Shown: piece by piece, positions 45,396 to 57,984 of the stretch
How positions within the stretch are numbered: position 1 is the first letter of the stretch
How the letters are laid out: each line of letters starts with the position of its first letter
Source: Uloborus plumipes
Lineage: Eukaryota > Arthropoda > Arachnida > Araneae > Uloboridae
DNA length: 64,000 nucleotides
Reading direction: 5' to 3'
NCBI GenBank assembly: GCA_038373865.1
Contig: JAXGGA010005181.1
Location: 16,535 to 80,534 of the forward strand
Notes under the pieces: model-generated
Told to the model about the DNA's origin: nothing
Database searches by the model: none
What the model saw: only the letters and a program-made list of their open reading frames with translations
Translations under genes and position numbers: made by a program

Positions 45396-46983
45396 CAGGC
45401 GTGGCCAACCTTTTTTGGGAGAGTGCCACTATCTGGAGAGAAAAAACTCAGCGTGCCACATTGTATTTTACCAACAAATTGATTTTTTTTTCAAAGTTAC
45501 AAATAGATTTTATGCTGGCTGATAATGTAATTCTTACTCAAATGAAACATTTTTTCTCGTAAATCTGAGTAATTTAAACCTAAATGATAATAAAGATAAA
45601 ACAAGTCCGAACTTAAGAGTTATCGTTAGTAAACATTTTTATAGATTCTGTCAGTTGGCTTATGCTTGAAATAGAAACAAATAACATCAAACATTCTATT
45701 CTAAAAATTAAACTGTACTTAATGTGGTTTATGAGTCTGCATCTTTTCTACCAAGTCTTTAATTTTTGGATTAGTTCTTGAGAATCCTAAGAAATTTAGC
45801 TGTTTTAAGTGTAATCAATTAATATTCAACGATACTTCGATTTTTCTGCATTCATAACAAAAAATATTTGTTTAGAAGCGTATTTTTAGCCAAACCTACA
45901 GCAGCATCAGACGGTTAAAGTGTGTAAGTGTGGAAAACAGTTTATTGTTACAAATTTCCAAATTTCTATACAACGTAGGTGTGGGTGACTTTCTGTTGAA
46001 GTAAACTCTTAAATTTGATTACCAATGCAAAAGGTCAGTAATTCCGATTTGGATTTCAGAAGGGTAACACGTAGTGTCTTGCAGAGAAATAAACAAAGAA
46101 TTTGAAAAGACCAGCATTTTTTTATGATCCTGAAAATCATCAAACCTAACACTGAATGAATACTTAAAATCGGTGTAAAATTTTCTCCATATACCATTGG
46201 AAAATTATTAAATTTCGGTTGATACTTTCAGTAATAACTTTTAATGTTTTATTCTTTTTTCTCCAAAGTAGAGAGAAAGAAACTGAAGTTTCATCCTAAA
46301 AGAATGTGTATGGCCTCTACTGGATTAAGAAACCTTTTTTTTGTGCAATCTTAAATTTAAATTACTTAAGCGCAGGACATTAAGAGATGGCATAGCTAAA
46401 TTAGTTCGCTATTCTCCATTTCTAAGTAGCAAGTCCTCATTGCTTTAATTCCATATATTTTGAAAACACACTCCCTAAAATTCTAAAATCTTATGACTAT
46501 TTTTCCTTTGGATAGCTATTGCAAATTTTAATGAAGGAGTAACTTGCCATACTCTCCTCTTTCTCCTGGGAAAAGTTCACAAAACATTCAGAGCTCTAAT
46601 TCGTAGTTTGTTAATACAGTTAACATTACAGGGTAACCAACAGAGAAAAAGTCTCATTCCGAACTTGTGAAAGATAATTCGATGACACTTTTGAAGTTTT
46701 TTTCCCAAATTATTTTCAAGTAATGTAACAAAAAAAATGTAAGGGTCTTTATTTGTGCAACCATGCCAAATTTTGTCCAATCTAGTTTCTTAATTTTAGT
46801 TGCAGAATTTTTTTTTTTTTTTTTTTTTTTTCAATTTTCATCACCCGTAGCTAAAACTGTTGCAGATCAAAAATCTATTATGGAGCATCGAAAGTTTTAT
46901 TCGTTTAAGAACTAATATGCTTTACAAAGCATTGTCTGTAGTGTTACGTTTCAACTTTCATTGGTTGTCCGAAGCTAAAGCTA

Positions 46984-48518
46984 CAGTGCGTCCCAAAAGT
47001 TTAGAGACAACAAGGTTTCCAAGTTTTACGAGAGAAAAAAAGAAACAACGATTTCAACACAACTTAGAATCATGAAAAATATCCATACAATAATAATATT
47101 TTTTATTAATTTAATTATACAATCACAGATTTTGTGATAATAATTAAAACTCAAATTTTACTGTCCCAAAAATTTATAGACAGCTCATTATAATAATTTT
47201 AACATTCAAATTTTTAAGCCGTCTTTTCTAATAACTTCAAAAACACAATCAGGCATACTTAAAACAAGATTTTGAAGAACTTCTGGCTTTAATGAAAACC
47301 AACTACGTTCAATTTGCAGCCTAAGATCTTGAACTGTTGTAAACTGTCTTCCATTAGCATATACATCTCTCGCTAGTATTCCCCAGAGGTTTTCTATTGG
47401 GTTTAGGTCAGGACTCGGGCTGGCCATTCTATAACAGTTACTTGGTTTTGTCTAAAACATTGCATTGTTGAATTAGACGTGTGAATGGAGCAATTGTTTT
47501 GCTGGAATAAACATTCGTCCCTACCTAGCAACTTTCCAAATGGCAATAACTGTACAAAAAGAGTTCTCTGATAGTCTTCGGAGCATTGGCGACCTTTCAA
47601 AAAAGCAATATCGGTTGTTCTATTGAAAAAAATGCTCCCCACACCATGAGTGAACAGCCTCCTTGTTGCCTGCTGAAAAAGGTTCGGGGTTCTTTGCAAT
47701 ATCGTACTAGTAATATGCCCAACCATCCGGGCCACCTAAATTGAACTTTTTTTCATCACTAAAAATAACACTTAACCATTCATTTGTCCAATTCATATGA
47801 CTACGAGCCCACTGAATACGAGCGTTTTTATGCCGACTTGTTAACCTCGACGTACGACGTAATTTGCGATATTCAAGAAATGCACTTGCCTGCAGCCATC
47901 AATGTACTGTTGATTTTGACACTGAAAAGTTTACTTCTTTACAAACGGATCGTGTTTACGGACTCTGGGTCGAAACTAATTTCAAAATCTCTCTGTCTTG
48001 CCGCTTAGTTGTTTTCTTTGGTCATCCAGAACGAAATTTTGCTTCAAAACTATTACCTTTTGACAAAATTTGATAAATACCAGCCCTACGGCGTCCAAAT
48101 TTACGTGCAATGTCCACTACTTTCCAACCATGAGCTTTCAAACGATAGATTTTCAAAATTTCTGTTTTAGAAAACTGCACATAGCGGTGCATCTTGACCA
48201 ATCTTCAGAAACGGAAACACGTGTTTGTTTTTATCTCGGAAAACTTGTGCGTCACAAGTAAATGACCTTGTAATACGCAAATTTTGAATACCAATACTTA
48301 AATCAGCTTTTAATAACAATTGTTTATATACTTTTGGGACAGCATTTTTTCGTTTATATTTTTTAAAATTAAATATATGATCAGTAAGAGTTGCTTAAGT
48401 GTTTTAATAATTTTTTGCAGTCATTAAATATTTGCATAAATAATTTCGTCTCGCTTACTCGTTTAATTAGCTTGTGGTGTCAAAAACGTGGTTGTCTATA
48501 AACTTTTGGGACGCACTG
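46984..48518 (-). mobile_element. Tc1/Tc3-like transposon, dead copy, nested in hAT
   Basis: Ends CAGTGCGTCCCAAAAGTTTA and its inverted partner at 48518, flanked by TA. The transposase on the minus strand is broken. Confidence 0.92.
47206..48260 (-). pseudogene. Tc1/Tc3-type transposase pseudogene
   Basis: Recognisable pieces in different frames on the minus strand are NEWLSVIFSDEKKFNLGGPD (first catalytic D, near 47740-47800), CLFQQNNCSIHTSNS (second catalytic region, with N where D is expected) and SPDLNPIENLWGIL (catalytic E, near 47380-47410). Frameshifts and stops separate them. The expected product is about 340 residues. Confidence 0.87.
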
Positions 48519-48757
48519 TAAGTACTTTGCGATGTTGTTGTTCAGACACTTTGTAGGCCAGCCTCCTGACACTTATTTGTCGTAATATCATTATATTTAT
48601 CAGTGTAAGAGGGTTTTAGTTTTTATCAAAATTTTTGAGATCGACATTTTTTCCTCAGTTCTGGAATTTTTTCAAAAGTCTTCGCGTGCCACTGTTACTG
48701 CTCTGCCGTGCCACATTGTGGCACGCGTGCCGCGGGTTGGCCACCACTGGTGTAGAG

Positions 48758-49024
48758 TAAGAGCTTGCACTTGGTGTTGAGGGTATTGTTCCTATTTAGG
48801 AGACAATAAAGATAACCTATTTTAGTATGGGCTTTTTTAATAACATTATCAATGTGAGGGTTGAAAGTCAGTCTTCTATCCAAAATGACACCCAGGTACT
48901 TAACACTATGGGAGTACTTGATGGCTGTATCATTGATTCTGATTTGTTTAGGGTATTTTTTAATGGTGGCATTAGAGAAACAGATGGCCTGTGATTTATC
49001 TGGGTTTATTGCAATTCTCCAGCG
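48758..49024 (-). pseudogene. jockey-type LINE reverse transcriptase, 5' fragment
   Basis: Minus-strand reading runs WRIAINPDKSQAICFSN, then SVKYLGVILDRRLTFNPHI and CLLNRNNTLNTKCKLLLYT. K(S/T)-x-A-I-x-F and YLGV-x-LD-x-x-L are jockey RT motifs following the catalytic YADD box, which is absent. It is truncated at 49024, where a pogo-like end begins. Its other boundary is the hAT insertion. Confidence 0.87.
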
Positions 49025-49075
49025 GCACGGACCTTCGCGGATAATCCGCTCGCAGATAATCCAGAGTTTACTGTA
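49025..49075 (-). repeat. pogo-like terminal sequence at the LINE break
   Basis: Read on the minus strand, tacagtaaactctggattat followed by gcggattatccgcg. Related to the left end at 41623. It marks the point where LINE homology stops. Confidence 0.55.
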
Positions 49076-49454
49076 TGCATATGGGAAAATAGAATGAAAA
49101 AAGGTGTTTTCTTCAAATATTCTGTTTTGTAATAAGGTAGAGGAGAGGTATACACTTTTTACATTTTGATTTGTATAACTTCTAATAATAATGTTATGCA
49201 CCAAAATAACATTTCACAAGATACAATTACTATTTCCTATTAATTATTGTTTTCAAAACATTTTTGACAATTTTTTTCATAAAAAGGGCTTTTTTTATTT
49301 TCGAAATGCATAAACTTGACCCACCATGGGTCAAGTTCATGATACACAAACGCAGGCCCGTCACTTCGAATTTTTCGAGGGGGGGGGAGGGCAAAGGGTA
49401 TTTATTATACATTCAATTTAAATTTTCTCAAAAACAGCAAAAAACACTCATTCA

Positions 49455-50850
49455 TACAAACTCATGTTTGTAAAAAATATTTAATACACAGCTGAGTGAT
49501 AGTGGTACAAATAGATAACTAAACTTAGAAAGCCAACAAACAATAAAAAAATATATTGAAATTAGTATTTTTTGTAGCCACCACGCGCTGCAATAAGTGC
49601 TGCTACGAGACGTAGCATGGAGACCAGCAAATTTTTTATGTCTGCCTGATCAAGAGCATTCCATATTGTTTTATGCGTACCCAAAGTTCGTCGGAAGAAG
49701 CAACAAGACGAGGATCACGAACGAGACGCCGACCAACGAAATCCCAGACATGTTCAATCGGCGACAGATCCGGGGAATACGGTGGCCAGGGAAGAAGCTG
49801 TACCTGCTGCGATGCAAGGAAGGATTGAACAGTCCTAGTGACATGAGGGCGGGCATTATCCTGCTGAAATACTGCGCCCGGTAATCCTTGAAGGAAGGGA
49901 ACAGCTTGGGTCTGAAGAACTTCACTGATGTATCGGTTGCTGTTCAGGTTACCCACAATTCGTAGCAATTGAGAGCGCCCGTGATATGATATGGCACCCT
50001 AGACCATGACTCCAGGTGTTCGTCCACTGTGACGTTCGAGAATGCACTCTGGAAGGTGGCGTTCACCGGCATAGCGTCGGACGCGAATGCGGCCATCATG
50101 GTACCACAAATTAAAGCGGGATTCGTCAGAAAACAATATACTGCCAATCAGCACGACAGTCCTTATGCTGATTGGCTAGTTGTAGCCTCAGCCGACGATG
50201 GTTTAGCGTAAGGGGGATCCTATATAAAGGAGTCCTTGCGCGCAGTCACGCTGCAGCAGACGTCTACAAATTGATGAAGCACACAATGAAACACCTGTAG
50301 CTGTTGACGACTGTGCTGCCAGTTGTCTGGAAGAAGCTGTACGGTCCGTCAGCACCATGCGGATCAGGTGTCTATCATCGCTCGCTGACGTCACATTTCG
50401 GGGTCCACTCCCGGATTTCCGAGTTTTCCGACACTCGTCCGTCCACTGCTTCCAAACACGCATCTTTATGCTGCTGTTACGCCACACACGAGCTTCTACT
50501 TCACGATAAGACAATCCAGCTTCACGAAGGCCGATGATCCCCCCCCCCGTTCAAACTCCGTAAGTTGTTGAAACCTCGCTCTTTTTCGTCGAAGAGGCAG
50601 AAGCAACGTCTGAGCTAACGTTTATCACAAGCAAATAACCACCTATAACCATTAACTGCCTTGCTGCAGCCGTATATTTATTCGGATAAATCCGGCGATC
50701 AGAGAGAGCTGCTCAGCTTACGCATGCGCTACGAGTCTAAAGCTCTAATCATTTACATATCATACCTTACTTTGCGGTTGCTGAAAATTTCAGCCTATTC
50801 ACGCAAGTCCTTCACGGTGTTGCAATTTTCACAAACATGTGTTTATAAAT
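49455..50850 (-). mobile_element. second dead Tc1-like transposon
   Basis: About 1.4 kb around a broken transposase. The proposed ends are weak: aaactcatgtttgtaaaaaa at the left against aaacacatgtttgtgaaaat, inverted, at the right. Exact borders are uncertain. Confidence 0.6.
49638..50514 (-). pseudogene. Tc1-type transposase pseudogene (different lineage)
   Basis: The N-terminal part (50514-50203) reads MSYREVEARVWRNSS and QLAAQSSTATGVSL. The catalytic part has [38 protein letters not shown] and [18 protein letters not shown], so D, D and E are all still recognisable. A two-base loss before the first D causes a frameshift, and a TAG replaces the Trp of the MVWGA motif. D to E spacing is 34 residues, the standard Tc1 value. 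Confidence 0.87.
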
Positions 50851-51393
50851 GCATTAATTCCCCAAATCTATGGGAGGTGGAGCAGTGGACCCACCTGATC
50901 TCCCAAATCATGGGCCTGCTCAAACGAATAAACTGTTATGCTATGATTCTGTAAAATCAAGAGGATCTGGAACAAATAAAACTGATTCCGGGAGACAGGA
51001 GCCATTTGAGAGAAACAAGAAACCCAACGAGCAGGACCAAGGTCCTATCGCAACTCGTAATTGCGAAAAACATAATTTGAGTTCAAAACGTCAAAATTTA
51101 GTTTAGTTTTCATTTTTTGAGGTTTGTTTTTCTGCTTTTGTCTCTAATCCCGCTATTTTCAAGCATCAGATTTACTTTTAAGCTGAAATAATAAACGCAT
51201 ACCCAAGCGTTGTTTTTTAATTGAGATTTTTAGCTCTATTCTATTTTCCTTAGCATCTATTGAAACGCGTAACATTTTTGCATCCTTAACAGAATCAGAA
51301 AATTTTGCTTCCAACAAACGTTGCACGTTCAGCAATGGTCTTCAAAACGTAGACGAATGCTTCTTAATGTTATTTTATTTTAATACTATAGCT

Positions 51394-52008
51394 TATTGCC
51401 AGGCGTTGCCCGGGTGTTTATTAATACAACATAGCTCTAAAAATTAGTTGAATGAATTCTACCCACGTGGGTATATAAAAAGTGCATCAATCTGTGTTTT
51501 GCATGTTTCCTCTAATAGACAGACCAAAAAATGCTTGCAAAAATTAGAATTAAATATCTGTTGGAACCTCTATTTTTTCTGCATCTTACAACATTTGTGA
51601 AAATGTTCCGAGGTAATTAGAACATGAATTACAATTGTTTTCAACTTATTTCAAACAAAAAGGAAATAGGTGAGCCTTAAATTGATAATTCATTGCTAAT
51701 CGTAATCTTTGCTGGAAAATAGTCATATTTAAATGTGTTCAATTTTATCAACTTGTATGCTTAAAGGCTTATCTCTATTACTCTATAGGTTCAAAATTGA
51801 GAGAAAATGGCCATTTGAATCCAAAATAATTTGAATTTTGAGCTTTTTGGATTTTTTAAAAATTTCAAAACCCCGCCAATGTGAATTCTAGTGCATTAAG
51901 GAGCTTCTGTGCCAATTTTGATGAAAATTTGACGAAAACGGTGGATTTGTGTAAAGAACAAACATACAAACAAATTTACATATAAATATACCTATACATC
52001 CATTTTTT
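51394..52008 (+). repeat. interspersed retroposon-like repeat, copy 2
   Basis: Same family as 19692-20667 and unbroken at the place where copy 1 carries the hAT insertion. It ends in catcc plus a T-run, where the next element (52009-53883) begins. Confidence 0.7.
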
Positions 52009-52219
52009 ACTTCCTTTTACGTAGTAAAGGAAGCATTGTGATAGCGAAAAAATAAAATCACTCAAATTTGGGTCTAAATTTTGATTTTGCTTACCCCCGA
52101 ATGAATGTTCAGTAGTTTTTTCGACCTGTCAGCACGTGCATATCTATCAACATATAAACAGTCGAAAAATCCTTTTCAACCACCCCCGAGTTAATTACGA
52201 CGAGTTTTCTCGTGACGTC

Positions 52220-52293
52220 TGTATGCGCGTATGTATGTATGTGCGTATGTGTGCGTGTGTGTATGTATGTGCGTACGTGTGTATGTATGTATG
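52220..52293 (+). repeat. TATG/TGTG microsatellite
   Basis: Mixed tatgtatg and tgtgcg repeats. Open frames here are low-complexity artefacts. Confidence 0.9.
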
Positions 52294-52463
52294 TCGCATA
52301 ACTCAAAAACTATATGCCGTAGAAGCATCTAGTTTGGTATGTAGGCTCTGAGGATGGCTTAGTTGTGCACCTCCCCTTGTGGTTGCATTCGAATGTTCCC
52401 AAGGGGGTGTTTTACCCCTTTTTTGGGGTAAATCAGTGTTTATTTCAATGCAGACTCAAACTA

Positions 52464-53529
52464 GGCGTTAAATTCCGTCATTTTCCGCGTAGTTCTGCCA
52501 ATATCTCATAGATGGCAGCACGAGCTAATTTCAAAATTTTTAAATGCGATTTTTACAGAATTAACGAAAAGAATATAGATTGAAATTTTGTATGAACTAT
52601 TTCTGGAATAAAAAAGTGGTCAATTAAAAAAAATGCGTTGAAAATACGTGCGTACATTAAAATAAAAAGAATTTTAGTTTATATTGTTTATTAGAATAGT
52701 GACAAATAAACAAATTAATTTCTAATTTATTAAACGTGATTACGAAATCAACGACAAAAATATGGATTGAAACTCTGTTGTAACTGCTTTTCGAACACGA
52801 AAGAGGACAAAATTATGAATAAATCTTTTAAAGAAAACTGCTTTTCCTGAGAGAAGAGAGGAGGGGACAAGATTAAAACTATTAAAATTTGATAACAATA
52901 CAAGTTACATTTGAGATTTTAATTAGAAATTACACAAATAACTTGAAAACATGACATGAAATAAAGTTGCAAAGATAACTTTTGGACTTAAAAATGGGTG
53001 TAATTAATGAAATAACACTTCAAATCCAAATTTTGCTGTTTTCAGCGGAAGGGGGGGGGGGGTTGACTGAAAAAGTAAGCTCAAAACAACATCAGGAAAA
53101 ATGGATGAAAAACTTCGACTTAATTTTTTTCCTATTCACTTTTTTCCCGGCACATGAAGCTCATACGTGGGTACATTACGAAGCATGGAAAAAATGACAC
53201 TTCCGATGAAAAATGTCTAACCATGCAAAATGATCAACAAAAATTCATAACACATGAAGGATGGAATCTAACGCCTAGTATCATTTTGCAATGTTTTTTA
53301 TTTTTCATCAGAAATATCATTGCTGCAATGATTTCTTATAACCTAAACAATTTTTTTTCTTTTTATGTTTGCACGTTAAAGGTCACGAAATAGTTCATAC
53401 ATAATTTCAATCTATATTCTTTTCGTTAATTTTGTAAAAATCGCATTTAAAATTTTTGAAATTCGCTCGCGCTGCCATCTATGAGGTTTTGGCAGAACTA
53501 CGCGGAAAATGACGGAATTTAACGCCTAG
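52464..53529. mobile_element. foldback element with about 160-bp arms
   Basis: CTAGGCGTTAAATTCCGTCA at the left is inverted at 53510-53529. The arms stay similar for about 160 bp (to 52625 and from 53370). Centre about 740 bp with no gene. No target duplication is clear. Confidence 0.75.
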
Positions 53530-54117
53530 TCTGACACTAGTGACATGAATTGGCGAGTCCACTTGGCGATATGTCGCCAAGCTTTCGGTCGCCAAGTGTT
53601 TGACGCTCATTTGGCGACATATAGCCGAGTTGGCTACAAATTTGGCAAAAAAATATTTTTCGAATTCGGGTTCAATTTGGCGCTATTGGTGATATTTTGC
53701 GAAAAATTCACTGAATGATATTAAAATCGGCAATATTTAGAAAATTAATCATTGTAAAACATTTTTTACATTGTTTCGTGGCAGATTAGGGGTGTGTATA
53801 TTTGAATTGTTACCTTGCTCACTCCAAGCACTTCTTTTGACACTTAAGGCAACTATTAAGAAATTTACACGTAAAAGGAAGTAGTGTGGGGTCCATACCA
53901 GATTTTTATAAAAATAGATAAAATTTGAACTCTCTCTTCTGCGAGGAAGTATGGAAGCAAAATGGAAAAATTAGTACTTGAAGTATTACTCTTTACATGG
54001 AAAGAGCCACTAAAATTTTGATAGCATTCAACTGAAAATAAAGTTAAGAGATGTCATGATTTAAAAGTAATTTTGAAATTTAGAGCCTTTTCACAGTCGT
54101 AGAGGAATAAGAAATTA

Positions 54118-54835
54118 CTAGGTGACCCGTGCGGAATTCCGCAAAAAAAAAAAAAAAAAACTAAACTTAAAATTTAATACGACAATTTTTATTGGCTTCA
54201 TTTGCACAACATCGCCATCTACTGTCGTCGTTCTGACAACTTTTCAAAGAGATCAAAGACACGTTCACTTTTACAACTACTACAAAAGTGATACCCTATA
54301 TTAAAATCAAATACCCAAGGCTACTACTAAACTAAATACTAACGTTATCTCAAAACTACCATAGTATTTTGAAACAATAAAAGTTACAATTAAGGTTTAC
54401 CGAGCTAAGCCTTGGCTTGAAATGTCGCATTTAAAATTGATTTGAACAACAATGTAACGATTTTGACAGATGAGCAAAAAATTTAACTTTTTCAAACTTC
54501 AATCGCTTATAAGTCGCTTAAACGTGTATTTTCGAGATTCTCGTTACGCGGCGCTAGCGGAGAAACGTTCTAAAGAACGCATTTTTTTTTAATCTTTCGA
54601 ATGAAATCAAAATGGAGACGATACGACAATTATTTCGCTAGATAGAGTCAATTTTGTGCCCAAAAATTGAAGTTCGAATAAAAAACGAACCGACACTTTT
54701 TAGAGGGTGGGTCTAATTTTCGTCAATAGCCCGCGGGATAAGCTTCAAAATCATAAATTTTCTTGCAATTCGATAAAGAAATGAGCGAGTTTCGACCGGG
54801 TATAGGATTCGGCTTAGAGAAATAATATATGGAGA
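54118..54835 (-). mobile_element. non-autonomous Helitron, copy 2
   Basis: Minus-strand copy of 4352-5047: A|TCTCCATATATT at 54835 and hairpin plus CTAG|T ending at 54118. The two copies differ by scattered substitutions and by poly-T length near the 3' hairpin. Confidence 0.85.
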
Positions 54836-56177
54836 TTCAGAGGTGAGATCTGCCCCACAGTGTGTCTAATTGAAATCTATTGAAATCTGCACCAGTGCGG
54901 CACAATCTGCCCATGTCATTCATTCTATTAGACATCACGAAGTTTGAAGGGAAACAAGAGCATACATTCTAAATTAGACAGGGGAAACGAGGAACAGGAT
55001 TGCGTCCATTTTCACCTTCTGGAAAAGAATTGCTTTTGTGATCAAGTGTTAACACATTTCAAAAATGCGGAAAGGCCTCATTGAGGAAAAAAAAAAAAAA
55101 CGAGGCAGGGAGCAGCGCACTTCTAAAAATACTCAAGAAAAACATTAAACATGTAGGTACAAAGCAGAGGGAACTGATGGGCGGAGGAGTTAATTGTGCG
55201 TAGATGTGATGTATTAGCGGATTTTTTTCAAAATGCCAAGAAGTGATGTTATTAATTTAGGAGAAAATGTATATTTAACTTTTAAAAATATATTTCCTTC
55301 GCTATTCATTGCGTTGTTTTTCCTGTACGCGCACTCTATAGGCGGACTTACGAGGGTGCCTGGGGGTGCGCCGCACTCCCAACATTTTTGGTTGGGTTTT
55401 GAAAAAAATGAAATAAAGTATATTTCTCCAAGAAATGTAGTTGAAAAAGAACATTATTATTCAGTGCTGCATTATAGAATGAGTGTATACCCTGTAATTG
55501 GGTATTTATTGGAACATCACCTCTTTAATTACTTCTACTTTGAAACTACCATGGCAAAATTATTTTTAAAAAATTAAAAAAAAAAAAACATGTGACTATT
55601 ATAATAACTTTATTTGTTAAATCTGCCCTAAAATCAACTGAAGCCCAGCATTTTTAAGGTAAATTTTCACAAATTTAAATAGAAGTACCCCTTCCTAACT
55701 CCGGACTTCTTGTTGTAGTGGCGCAACCTGAGGGGGGCCACAATGCTCGTGCTGCCTTCCTCCCACCTTTTCTCCAGAATGCTGAGTTGATATTTTTTAA
55801 AAAATATTCTTTATTATTGAATAGAAGGTAAGAACGCGTCTTGGGAAAAGGCACCAAAAATTCCTAATGTCGGGCCCGTCATGTATGGGGGCAAGGGGGA
55901 TCAATTGCCCAATCCCCCCCCCCCCCCCACACTGACTTTGGGAAATCAAAGTATTGGCATATTAGTGGACCTGGTTTTTGCCACTTTTTGGTAAATTTTA
56001 CATTGTGTATGCACTCTTTGCACCCCCTGGAAAATTTCGAAATGACGTCCCAGCCTAATGTTGAGAAAATATCTAAATTTATTTCAAAAATAGAAAAATC
56101 TCGACACTTAAATTTTTCAGCAGCTTCAGATTGTTAGTCAGCTAATTGTGTGTTCTCCCCCTCTCACCTCTCTTGTT
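54836..56177 (+). other. repeat-derived intergenic sequence
   Basis: Fragments such as gcggacttacgagggtgcct (about 55342) and ggcgcaacctgaggggggcc (about 55720) look like parts of interspersed repeats. Related wording recurs, inverted, near 61500-61590. The 114-residue open frame at 55233-55577 has no recognisable domain. Confidence 0.45.
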
Positions 56178-57518
56178 AACCGACTTCAACAAAGGAGGAG
56201 GTTATACAATTCGTCGGAGAAATTTTTTTTTTTCGGTATGTTTCAAGATTACTCGAAGACGCCTGGACCGATTTCAAAAATTCTTTTTTTGTTAGAAAGG
56301 TCTTTCTTTCCGATTGGTCCCATCCTCTCGTGGTCCGGGTTCGATAACGGGAACCTGCAGAAATCTTTCGAAAAAGAAATTGGGATCACAGTAATCGTAA
56401 TAATGACCATTTTGTACGCCAGGCTTCTCTGGATTGCATAATGAAATTCATTTCTATGGTCTTTTTGAAAATTTTAAACCGAGTATCTTTCTATGTCCTG
56501 CTTTTTTCTCCTTAACTCCAACGAACTTAAAGTCGTACCAGGTACTAATTGATTCGTAATATTTCAGGTTTTATTAGTCTTAATTTACATAAGTTTTGAT
56601 AAAGGAATTCTGAAGAAAGTGAGGAAAATCTCCAAATTTTTGCTCAAATTTAAAGCGATTTGTCCTAAATGATTAAATATGAAATACATTGTTACAAAAC
56701 GTGATTGATATGAAACAGTAATTATAATGATAATGAAAATTTTGAATGAAGGCTTAACTGAAGCAAACATGAAACTCATTAGCGTGCCACGTACGTAATA
56801 CGTCGTAAAATTTTATGAACCGCCAGCATCTAGTGTTGTTTTGAAATATAAATTAGTTGAAAAGCCGTTAATATTTAGCCTTTGATTAAACTAGTACACA
56901 AATAAATACCAGAGAATAACAAGGATTATTTTTTAGTGTCAATCGTTTAAAATTTTAGACGGGTTGATACTTTCTTTTTTTTTTCCTTACATAGTTTATT
57001 TTATGAAGCATTTGCTTAAGCAATTAGGTGAAGTTTTGGAATGGAAACATTACCTTATTTCATATGTACATTTACACTAAAAAGAATAAAATAAAATATT
57101 TTTGAAAAAAAAATTGAACCGACTTCGGAACTTCACTCAGCAAATGCTCTAAAAAGTAAAAAATAATTTTATTCTTTGAACACCATCGATACTACATTTA
57201 AACATAAGTTTTGAAGTCGGCGCAAAACTATAGGTAAAATGATGTTTACTATATTTTGCCAACATTTTCAGAGAAATCATTGAAAATTGAGAGCTGAATA
57301 TTTGTACCATTACATAAATATGTATTTTTCAATGAATGCGAATGCGAATAAAGAACCTGGATTCATTTAAATTTATATTTATAGTTCCGAATGATTCTAT
57401 TTAGCTGTTTTGCGCCGACTTCAAAACTTATGTTTAAATGTAGTATCGATGGTGTTCAAAGAATAAAATTATTTTTTACTTTTTAGAGCATTTGCTGAGT
57501 GAAGTTCCGAAGTCGGTT
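56178..57518 (+). mobile_element. GAAGTCGGTT-ended repeat with foldback arms, copy 2
   Basis: Starts AACCGACTTCAACAAAGGAG and ends GAAGTCGGTT. The inverted arms 57092-57228 and 57406-57545 are near copies of those at 7111-7246 and 7408-7540. It lacks the duplicated tRNA-like head. Confidence 0.75.
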
Positions 57519-57839
57519 CAATTTTTTTTTTCAAAAATATTTTATTCAATTTCATTTCTGCCTGCTTTTCTTTTTTCTTTTTTTTTTTTTTGATTTCGTC
57601 TGAAAATAAAGTCTTCAAAATGTTATTTCTCGGAAGTCCTCTACCCCGTCGAAGTTATAACGGAGCATCACGAATTTCGTGTCCTGGGCTTCTGTTTCGC
57701 AAAACTTTCAAAGAGAATCCTCCAAATACCAAACACCTTAAAAAATCGAAAATCGCTTAAAATTTCGTTTTTAGCCTACTTTCCCGTTAAAAATAAAAGG
57801 AAGACGAAAAAAGTATAAAAAGTGGCTTAATGCATCTAA

Positions 57840-57907
57840 AAAATATCGCCAAGTCCAAAAAATATCGCCAAGTCTTAAAAAAAATATCGCCAAGTCTTAA
57901 AAAAAGT
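57840..57907 (+). repeat. AATATCGCCAAGTC triplication
   Basis: aatatcgccaagtc occurs three times in a row with short A-rich spacers. Confidence 0.85.
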
Positions 57908-57984
57908 CAAAAGAAAAAAAGAAAAAGAAAAATGAATATTGAAAAATTAAAAATTGGAAAGTAGGGTATTGAGATGGGGAATTT

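Larger units (their letters stand above)
45396..48749. mobile_element. hAT element inside the LINE, 8-bp target duplication
   Basis: Ends CAGGCGTGGCCAACC and GGTTGGCCACCACTG, flanked by identical gtgtagag at 45388-45395 and 48750-48757. Subterminal motifs gtgccac/gtggcac recur. Total 3354 bp, including the 1535-bp Tc1 at 46984-48518. No hAT transposase is recognisable. Confidence 0.92.
52009..53883. mobile_element. TACTTCCTTTTACG-ended element
   Basis: TACTTCCTTTTACG at the left and CGTAAAAGGAAGTA at the right. The interior holds a TATG/TGTG microsatellite (about 52220-52293), a nested foldback repeat (52464-53529) and repeated ttggcgac/gtcgcc motifs (53550-53640). No coding region is recognised. 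Confidence 0.65.

Noticed and set aside
52109..52351. Thr/His-rich and Cys/Val-rich frames
   Set aside because: Translations of the TATG/TGTG microsatellite.
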